Source of the DNA: Bacillota bacterium
Lineage (GTDB): Bacteria > Bacillota > Clostridia > Christensenellales > SZUA-584
DNA length: 5,309 nt
Reading direction: 5' to 3'
NCBI GenBank assembly: GCA_023441905.1
Contig: JAEZNC010000250.1
Coordinates: forward strand, 1 to 5,309
A model generated the notes under the pieces. The model worked only from the letters and a program-made list of their open reading frames with translations. It did not search any database and was not told the DNA's origin. The translations under genes and the position numbers were made by a program. Position 1 is the first letter of the stretch. The number at the start of each line of letters is the position of its first letter. Positions 1 through 5,309 of the stretch are shown here, piece after piece.

Positions 1-489
1 GTGCACAACCCCGAAAGCAACATGGGCAATGCTGTGGGCTGCTCGGCCGTGCTGCAGATGATGGACAAAGGCATACTGCTTGGCCTCGGCACCGACGGCT
101 ACACCACCGACATGCTCGAATCGTTCAAGGTGGCCAATATTCTGCATAAGCACAACATGGGAGACCCGAGCGTGGCCTGGGGCGAAACGGCACAGATGCT
201 GCTCAAGAATAACGCGAAAATCTGCGTGCGGCATTTTGATAAGCCGCTCGGCATTATCGACAAAGGCGCACTGGCCGATATCATCGTGGTGGATTACGAC
301 GCGCCGACACCGATTAACGCTGACAACATTGCTTCGCATATCCTTTTTGGCATGTCGGGGCGCAGCGTGGTTTCCACCATGATCAACGGTGAGTTTGTGA
401 TGAAGGACCGCGTGCTGCAAACGGCGGACGAGCGCGAGGTAATGGCCAAGGCGCGCGAGACCGCAAGCGATTTTTGGAAACGCGTATAA
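1..489 (+). CDS. ssnA: SsnA, putative amidohydrolase of selenium/purine metabolism (3' part only)
   Basis: This is the C-terminal 162 residues of an SsnA-type amidohydrolase. The reading frame is open at the left edge, so the GTG at base 1 is an internal valine codon and not a start. SsnA proteins are usually about 440 residues, so roughly 280 N-terminal residues, including the HxH metal motif, lie upstream. Visible landmarks are HNPESNMGN at fragment residues 2-10 and GLGTDG at 28-33. Asp32 is the expected metal-site aspartate of the TrzN/AtzB/guanine-deaminase-like amidohydrolases. The C-terminal beta-sandwich segment GALADIIVVDYDAPTP with FGMSGRSVVSTMINGEFVMKDR is typical of SsnA. The fold implies hydrolytic deamination or C-N bond cleavage on a heterocycle in the cytoplasm; the true substrate is not shown. 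The E. coli homologue sits between ygfK and xdhD and was first noted for an effect on stationary-phase viability. ygfK follows after 20 bases, implying co-transcription. Other amidohydrolase subfamilies are possible but fit the context less well. Confidence 0.93.
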   Translation: MHNPESNMGNAVGCSAVLQMMDKGILLGLGTDGYTTDMLESFKVANILHKHNMGDPSVAWGETAQMLLKNNAKICVRHFDKPLGIIDKGALADIIVVDYDAPTPINADNIASHILFGMSGRSVVSTMINGEFVMKDRVLQTADEREVMAKARETASDFWKRV

Positions 490-495
490 CGAAAA

Positions 496-502
496 AAGGG
501 AG
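496..502 (+). promoter_or_regulatory. Ribosome binding site for ygfK
   Basis: AAGGGAG lies 7 bases before the ATG at 510. It decides the start: the frame could also be opened by a TTG at 474, which would overlap the end of ssnA, but no Shine-Dalgarno sequence at a suitable distance precedes that TTG. The extra 12 residues it would add look like non-protein spacer (they would translate the ribosome binding site itself). Confidence 0.75.
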
Positions 503-509
503 CCCGCTT

Positions 510-3500
510 ATGAGTGAGATCATGACGCCGATGCCGTTTTCACAATTGATCAAATGGATGCTTAACGAATACCGCACCCATGGCAGCGTGTTTGGCGTAT
601 ATAAGAATAAATTCTATAAATCCGGCCAGTCAGTTCATGTGCTGGGCAAGGAACTGGGCAGCCCGCTCGGGCCTGCGGCCGGGCCGAACACCCAGCTTGC
701 GCAAAATCTCGTCGCGTCTTACGTGGCGGGCTTCCGTTTTTTTGAGCTCAAAACCGTGCAGACGATGGACGGCGAAGAGCTGAGAAAATGCATTCCGCGC
801 CCGTGTATCAACGCGCAGGATGAAGGCTACAACTGTGAATGGTCCACAGAGCTCACGGTTCAGCAGGCGTATGAGGAATACGTAAAGGGCTGGATCGCTC
901 TGCATGTGGCAATGAAGGAATACGGCCTTTCTGACAAAGCTGATTTTCTTTTCAATATGAGCGTCGGGTACGATTTCGATGGCATAACCTCCGAAAAGAT
1001 CGATACTTACATCAACAACATGGCCGACGCGCAGCATACGCAAATCTGGGTGCAGTGCAAAGCCTGGCTCAAAGACAACATAAATATGTTTAGCAACGTC
1101 ACGGCGGAGGACATCGATAACATTTCGCCGAATGTGTCGTCGTCAATCACGCTGTCAACGCTGCACGGCTGCCCGCCGCAGGAGATTGAGAAGATTGCGT
1201 ATTATTTCCTGACGGTCAAGAAGATGGACACCTACATCAAGGTCAACCCGACATTGCTCGGGTACGATTTTGTGCGGGATATACTCGATAAGCTCGGCTA
1301 CGGCTATATCACATTTGACAACAGGCATTTCGAGCAGGATTTAAAGTTTGACGATGCCGTGAAACTGACAGGACGGCTCATGGAGACGGCGAAAAATGAA
1401 AGATTGGCGTTCGGTGTCAAGGTCAGTAATACGTTCCCGGTGATGATCAAAGACGGCGAACTGCCCGGCGAGTTTATGTATATGTCGGGACGCGCGCTGT
1501 TCCCGCTCAGCATCAATGTGGCCGCGAAACTGAGCAGCCATTTTGCCGGCACGCTGCCCATATCGTATTCGGGCGGTGCGGACTCTTTCAATATCGAAAG
1601 CATACTCAAAACGGGCATCAAGCCCGTCACGTTTGCGACGACGATATTAAAGCCGGGCGGCTATTCGCGCACGAAGCAGCTCAGCACGAAGGCGGAAGCA
1701 GCCGTCTATAAGGGCGATAAGATCGACGTGGACGCGCTCAATGAACTTGCGCAGAGCGTACTGACGGATCAGCATATCCAAAAAGATGCGAGGCCGGTCA
1801 AAACGAGAAAAACCGCCTCCAGGCTGCCGCTGTTCGGCTGCTTTAAAGCGCCGTGCAAGCAGGGCGGCTGCCCGATTGAACAGCAGATCCCCGAATATTT
1901 ACAGATGGTGGCGAGGGGAGACTATGAAAAGGCGTTTGATATTATCGCGATTGACAACGCGGCCCCCGCTGTGACAGCTGAAATTTGCAGCCATGTGTGC
2001 CAAATCAAGTGCACACGCATCGATTATGACCAGCCGCTGCAGGTGCGTCAGGCGAAAAAACTCGCCGTGCAGAACGCTCAGCAGAAATACATCGATGGCA
2101 TTGTTCCAGTACCGCTCAAAACCGATAAAAAGGTAGCGGTGATCGGCGCAGGGCCGGCAGGCATTGCGGCAGGGCTATACTTGAGGCGCAACGGCGTGGC
2201 GGTGACGGTATTTGAAAAACGCGAGAAACCGATGGGTATTGTTGAATACGTGATTCCGGCTTTCCGCATACCGCAGCAGGCTATCGACGCGGACTACAAT
2301 ATGGCGGTAAAAACCGGCGTTGAGTTCGTGTTCGGTGCCGACGAAAACATAGACATTGAAACGCTCAAAAAGAGCTATGATTATATCATCATCGCGACGG
2401 GTGCCTGGAAGGAAGGCGCCAATCCCGTCAAAACCGGCGGAGAGAATTTGACCGACGCGCTCGAATTTCTCGAACGGTCGAAAGCGGCTGGCTGTGCCGT
2501 TGACCTTGGTAAAACCGTCGCGGTCATCGGCGGCGGCGACGTCGCGATGGACTGCGCGCGGGCCGCGAAGCGCGCGGCAGGTTCCCCCAAAGTCAGCATC
2601 GTTTACCGGCGCACCAAGGATTTTATGCCCGCCGAAGCGGAGGAGAAGCACCTTGCGATGGCGGACGGCATCAATTTCCTTGAGCTGCTCGCGCCCGTTT
2701 CTTATGATAACGGTCTGCTCACGGTGAATGTGATGCAGCTCGGAGACAGAGACGCGGACGGGCGGCGCGGTGTTGTGCTGACAGGGGAAACGAAGACGCT
2801 CGCATTCGATACGGTGATCAGCGCAGTGGGCGCGCGGGTGGATACAGCCGTGTTCGAAAAGCTCGGAATGAAGCAAGGTAAACACGGGTATGCCGAGGTC
2901 AGCGACAGCAATGAAACGAGCCTCGGCGGCGTGTACGTCGCGGGAGACTGCAGGAATGGTGCAGCCACGATCGTGCAGGCCATGGCGGATTCCAAATGCA
3001 TTGCGATCGATATCCTCAAAAGGCTCGGTATCGCAGACGATTTTAAACGCGTTGACAGAGAAACGGACGAGCAGGAAATTCGTGAAAACAGAGCGGTGCT
3101 TGAAGACAAGCGCAAGGATCAAAAAGACGCAGCCAGATGCCTTGCGTGCGACGTTGTGTGCGAGGTGTGCTGTGAAGTATGCCCCAACCGGGCCAACGTC
3201 AGCATCATGGTGGCTGACAAGCCGCAGATCATTCATATCGACGGCATGTGCAACGAGTGCGGCAACTGCGGTATATTCTGCCCGCACACAGGGCTGCCGT
3301 ATAAGGACAAATTCACGGTCTTTTGGAACGAAGAAGGCTTTGAGGACAGCACGAATAAGGGCGTGCTGTTTAAGGAAAACGATCAATGGCTCGTCAGGGA
3401 CGAATGCGGTGAGGTGTTCACCTGCCCCGAAAACGATGAGAGGCTGTCTGATAGCTACAAAGCCGTGACAGCCGCGATCATGAAAAACCATGATTATCTT

Positions 3501-3521
3501 ATTGATCATAAAGACAAATAG
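510..3521 (+). CDS. ygfK: YgfK, flavin/iron-sulfur oxidoreductase (putative selenate reductase subunit family)
   Basis: Complete, 1003 residues from the ATG at 510 (E. coli YgfK is about 1030). Residues ~1-420 are a dihydroorotate-dehydrogenase-like barrel: GPAAGPNT near 54-61, HGCPPQEIE with Cys221, Lys244 in IKVNPT, and SGGADS near 354-359, which would hold the FMN phosphate. Residues ~440-515 form an iron-sulfur segment like those of GltD and dihydropyrimidine dehydrogenase, with Cys444, 449, 454, 493, 497 and 501. An FAD Rossmann motif VAVIGAGPAG is at 542-551. The NAD(P)-binding motif VAVIGGGDVAMD is at 670-681, followed by YRR at 699-701, which favours NADPH, and VYVAGDC at 808-814. The C-terminus is ferredoxin-like: Cys877, 880, 884, 887, 888, 891, then CNECGNCGIFCP with Cys914, 917, 920, 924. 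The family is annotated as a selenate reductase subunit from E. coli genetics, and the locus is also linked to anaerobic urate/purine use. I infer a soluble cytoplasmic NAD(P)H-linked reductase or electron hub serving the adjacent hydroxylase. Family assignment is firm; substrate is unknown. Confidence 0.95.
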   Translation: MSEIMTPMPFSQLIKWMLNEYRTHGSVFGVYKNKFYKSGQSVHVLGKELGSPLGPAAGPNTQLAQNLVASYVAGFRFFELKTVQTMDGEELRKCIPRPCINAQDEGYNCEWSTELTVQQAYEEYVKGWIALHVAMKEYGLSDKADFLFNMSVGYDFDGITSEKIDTYINNMADAQHTQIWVQCKAWLKDNINMFSNVTAEDIDNISPNVSSSITLSTLHGCPPQEIEKIAYYFLTVKKMDTYIKVNPTLLGYDFVRDILDKLGYGYITFDNRHFEQDLKFDDAVKLTGRLMETAKNERLAFGVKVSNTFPVMIKDGELPGEFMYMSGRALFPLSINVAAKLSSHFAGTLPISYSGGADSFNIESILKTGIKPVTFATTILKPGGYSRTKQLSTKAEAAVYKGDKIDVDALNELAQSVLTDQHIQKDARPVKTRKTASRLPLFGCFKAPCKQGGCPIEQQIPEYLQMVARGDYEKAFDIIAIDNAAPAVTAEICSHVCQIKCTRIDYDQPLQVRQAKKLAVQNAQQKYIDGIVPVPLKTDKKVAVIGAGPAGIAAGLYLRRNGVAVTVFEKREKPMGIVEYVIPAFRIPQQAIDADYNMAVKTGVEFVFGADENIDIETLKKSYDYIIIATGAWKEGANPVKTGGENLTDALEFLERSKAAGCAVDLGKTVAVIGGGDVAMDCARAAKRAAGSPKVSIVYRRTKDFMPAEAEEKHLAMADGINFLELLAPVSYDNGLLTVNVMQLGDRDADGRRGVVLTGETKTLAFDTVISAVGARVDTAVFEKLGMKQGKHGYAEVSDSNETSLGGVYVAGDCRNGAATIVQAMADSKCIAIDILKRLGIADDFKRVDRETDEQEIRENRAVLEDKRKDQKDAARCLACDVVCEVCCEVCPNRANVSIMVADKPQIIHIDGMCNECGNCGIFCPHTGLPYKDKFTVFWNEEGFEDSTNKGVLFKENDQWLVRDECGEVFTCPENDERLSDSYKAVTAAIMKNHDYLIDHKDK

Positions 3522-3539
3522 GAGAGAAGAGTTTCCGTC

Positions 3540-3546
3540 AGGAGGG
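3540..3546 (+). promoter_or_regulatory. Strong ribosome binding site for the molybdenum hydroxylase gene
   Basis: AGGAGGG ends 4 bases before the ATG at 3551, a near-perfect match to the 3' end of 16S rRNA. It fixes the start of the downstream gene. It lies in the 29-base gap after the ygfK stop codon, where there is no hairpin or T-run that could act as a terminator, so translation of the third gene probably relies on read-through from the same transcript. Confidence 0.85.
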
Positions 3547-3550
3547 CGTT

Positions 3551-5309
3551 ATGGTCACTTTTGAAATCAACGGTACGCTTATTCGCACGGACGCCGATAA
3601 AAATCTGCTGTCCTTCTTAAGGGACGATATGAAGATCAAATCCGTTAAGGATGGTTGCAGCGAGGGCGCTTGCGGCACCTGCAGCGTGCTGATTGACGGC
3701 GTGTCAAAACGGGCGTGCACACAGTCGGTTCAAAAGCTGGACGGCAGGCGCATCGTCACCGCCGAAGGGCTGACGGATTATGAAAAGCAGGTGTACGCGT
3801 ATTGCTTTGCCAAAGCGGGCGCTGTGCAGTGCGGCTTCTGCATTCCGGGTATGGTCATTAGCGCCAAGGCGCTGCTCGATAAGAACCCGTCGCCGACAGT
3901 TAAGGAGATCGGCAAAGTGTTGGTGGGCAACATCTGCCGCTGCACAGGCTATAAAAAGATTTTCGAAGCCATTATGATGGCAGCGGCTTTTTTCAGAGAA
4001 AACACACCCGTTCCAGAGCATCATTCCTCGGGCAGAATACTGGAAGACGTATTTCGGCTTGATGCCTATGCCAAAACGCTCGGCACTGGCGAATATGTGG
4101 ACGACATTGATCTGCCGAATATGGCGTATGCAAGCGCGGTCCGGAGCGCTTACCCAAGAGCCGTCGTGGAAGATATTGATGTGTCCGCAGCGCTGGCGAC
4201 TCAGGGTGTGATCGCGGTGATCACCGCTGCCGACATTCCGGGCAGCAACAAGTCCGGCCATATCGTGAAGGACTGGGACGCACTGATCGCCAAGGGTGAT
4301 ACCACGCGCTACGTCGGCGATTCGGTGGCGATTGTCGTCGCCGAAACAAAGGAAGCGCTTGAGGAAGCCAAGAAACTCGTGAGAGTCACATACACACCGC
4401 TCATACCTGTCACATCGCCGCGTATGGCGCTCGAAGATGGCGCGCCGACTATTCACGAATCGGGCAACGTACTGCGGCACGATCGTGTGAAGCGCGGAGA
4501 AAATATTGACGAAGTCTTTGCGAACTCAAAATATGTGGTGAGCCATGTGTATCATACACCGTTCACCGAGCACGCGTTTATGGAGCCCGAGTGTGCAATT
4601 TGCCGCTGCGACGGCGACAGCCTGACATTATACACAGCGAGCCAGAACATATTCGATGAGCAGCGCGAAATATGCCACATCCTCGGTCTGCCGCCTGAGA
4701 AGGTTCACATCATCAGCAAGCTTGTGGGTGGCGGCTTCGGCGGCAAGGAAGACATGAGCGTGCAGCACCACGCGGCGCTCGCGTCATATTTAACCAAGCG
4801 CACCGTCAAGGTGAAGCTTTCACGGCAGGAAAGCATCATTGTGCATCCCAAGCGCCACGCGATGGAGATTGAGATGACGACCGCGTGCGACGAAAACGGC
4901 ATGCTCACGGGCATGAAAGCACGCATCCTCTCGGACACGGGCGCTTATGCCTCGCTAGGCGGGCCGGTGGTGCAGCGGGCCTGCACACACGCGGCTGGGC
5001 CGTATTATTATCCGAGTGTGGATATCGAAGGCAAAGCGGTTTATACGAACAATCCGCCGGGCGGTGCTTTTCGCGGCTTCGGTGTCACGCAGAGCATATT
5101 CGCAACGGAATCAAATCTCAATCTGCTTGCGCAGATGGCAGGCATTTCACCTTGGGAAATCCGCTGGCGCAACGCGATAGAGCCGGACGGCATACTGCCG
5201 AACGGGCAGATTGCGGACAAGACAACAGCCTATAAGGAGTGCCTGCTCGCGGTGAAGGACGCTTATGAAAGCGCCGGTATCGCCGGTATCGCGGGTGCCA
5301 TTAAAAATA
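3551..5309 (+). CDS. Selenium-dependent molybdenum hydroxylase, fused 2Fe-2S and molybdopterin subunits (5' part)
   Basis: The frame is open from the ATG at 3551 to the window edge (586 codons, no stop). Residues 1-80 are a plant-type ferredoxin domain with Cys36, 41, 44 and 56 (CSEGACGTC and RAC). Residues ~85-160 are the [2Fe-2S]-binding helical domain with CGFC (Cys94, 97) and CRC (Cys129, 131). This eight-cysteine pattern matches Desulfovibrio gigas aldehyde oxidoreductase and xanthine dehydrogenase. The molybdopterin part begins near GTGEYVDD (178-185) and carries FMEPEC (343-348), Gln365 in SQNIFDEQR, GGGFGGKED (393-401) and GGAFRGFG (504-511), loops that contact the Mo cofactor. About 260-320 residues with the catalytic glutamate should lie beyond the window. 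The fusion of both parts without an FAD domain, next to ssnA and ygfK, fits the selenium-dependent molybdenum hydroxylase family, in which Se is a labile cofactor ligand and not selenocysteine; no in-frame TGA is present. Likely substrates are purines, nicotinate-like rings or aldehydes. An ordinary xanthine dehydrogenase/aldehyde oxidoreductase is the main alternative. Confidence 0.93.
   Translation, partial: MVTFEINGTLIRTDADKNLLSFLRDDMKIKSVKDGCSEGACGTCSVLIDGVSKRACTQSVQKLDGRRIVTAEGLTDYEKQVYAYCFAKAGAVQCGFCIPGMVISAKALLDKNPSPTVKEIGKVLVGNICRCTGYKKIFEAIMMAAAFFRENTPVPEHHSSGRILEDVFRLDAYAKTLGTGEYVDDIDLPNMAYASAVRSAYPRAVVEDIDVSAALATQGVIAVITAADIPGSNKSGHIVKDWDALIAKGDTTRYVGDSVAIVVAETKEALEEAKKLVRVTYTPLIPVTSPRMALEDGAPTIHESGNVLRHDRVKRGENIDEVFANSKYVVSHVYHTPFTEHAFMEPECAICRCDGDSLTLYTASQNIFDEQREICHILGLPPEKVHIISKLVGGGFGGKEDMSVQHHAALASYLTKRTVKVKLSRQESIIVHPKRHAMEIEMTTACDENGMLTGMKARILSDTGAYASLGGPVVQRACTHAAGPYYYPSVDIEGKAVYTNNPPGGAFRGFGVTQSIFATESNLNLLAQMAGISPWEIRWRNAIEPDGILPNGQIADKTTAYKECLLAVKDAYESAGIAGIAGAIKN
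5273..5290 (+). repeat. Perfect 9-bp tandem duplication inside the hydroxylase gene
   Basis: GCCGGTATC occurs twice back to back, in frame, and is followed by the related GCGGGTGCC. It encodes Ala-Gly-Ile twice and then Ala-Gly-Ala, just before the Lys-Asn that normally precedes the next glycine-rich Mo-cofactor loop. It is clear in the sequence, but only two copies exist, so it may be a chance slippage product without function. Confidence 0.6.

Noticed and set aside
1..3. GTG as the start of the first gene
   Set aside because: It falls in the middle of a conserved SsnA motif (VHNPESN) and would leave an amidohydrolase without its metal-binding N-terminal half; the gene simply runs in from the left.
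474..509. Alternative TTG start for ygfK overlapping ssnA
   Set aside because: No ribosome binding site precedes it, and it would translate the real Shine-Dalgarno region; the ATG at 510 has AAGGGAG at good spacing.
2890..3468. Plus-strand open frame (192 codons) in another frame of ygfK
   Set aside because: It overlaps the ferredoxin-like end of YgfK. Its Ser/Arg/Thr-rich composition is typical of a shifted frame, and it contains no known motif.
2175..3509. Long open frame on the minus strand (444 codons) opposite ygfK
   Set aside because: It lies wholly inside ygfK, whose sense strand encodes clear FAD, NAD(P) and iron-sulfur motifs. The antisense translation shows no recognisable domain, and I see no ribosome binding site. 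Such frames are common opposite GC-biased genes.
3522..3550. Possible terminator or attenuator between ygfK and the hydroxylase gene
   Set aside because: The 29 bases hold no inverted repeat and no T-run; only the ribosome binding site is evident.
3704..4480. Minus-strand open frame (258 codons) opposite the hydroxylase gene
   Set aside because: It is a shadow of the conserved 2Fe-2S and Mo-domain coding sequence; the translation is rich in Arg, His and Cys with no family resemblance.
3551..5309. In-frame TGA selenocysteine codon in the hydroxylase
   Set aside because: I translated the whole frame and found no stop codon of any kind; selenium in this family is a cofactor ligand, not selenocysteine.

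Overview
This 5.3 kb window is densely coding. All genes lie on the + strand in what looks like one operon: the 3' end of ssnA, a complete ygfK, and the first two-thirds or so of a molybdenum hydroxylase gene of the selenium-dependent (SDMH) type. The gaps between genes are 20 and 29 bases, each holding a purine-rich ribosome binding site. I see no promoter, terminator, RNA gene, repeat array or mobile element. The combination SsnA + YgfK + fused 2Fe-2S/molybdopterin hydroxylase is the known signature of the predicted selenium-dependent molybdenum hydroxylase locus. This locus occurs in anaerobic Firmicutes (clostridia, enterococci) and, in a related form, in enterobacteria (ygfK-ssnA-xdhD). 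The strong AGGAGG-type ribosome binding site, the oxygen-sensitive iron-sulfur enzymes and the fused hydroxylase suggest an anaerobic Clostridia-like bacterium, perhaps from the gut. The moderately GC-rich third positions argue against a low-GC Clostridium. This assignment is inference.

Layout: 1-489 is the C-terminal 162 residues of SsnA, an amidohydrolase-fold protein whose N-terminus lies upstream of the window. 510-3521 is YgfK (1003 aa), a flavin/iron-sulfur protein with a dihydroorotate-dehydrogenase-like barrel, a GltD-like FAD/NADPH module and a C-terminal ferredoxin-like domain. 3551 to the window end is the hydroxylase. Its two [2Fe-2S] clusters and its molybdopterin-contacting loops are present, but the catalytic glutamate region falls outside the window. 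That third gene has no stop codon before the window end, so it is open over 586 codons.

Working model: the hydroxylase hydroxylates a purine or related heterocycle at a Mo site carrying a labile selenium. YgfK shuttles electrons between NAD(P)H and a flavin site, where it may reduce a heterocyclic ring as dihydropyrimidine dehydrogenase does. SsnA hydrolyses a C-N bond in a downstream or upstream intermediate. Related clusters in gut bacteria have been tied to anaerobic urate/purine use. The exact substrates cannot be read from the sequence. The main point of interest is YgfK, which looks like a domain-permuted dihydropyrimidine dehydrogenase that keeps a candidate catalytic cysteine.
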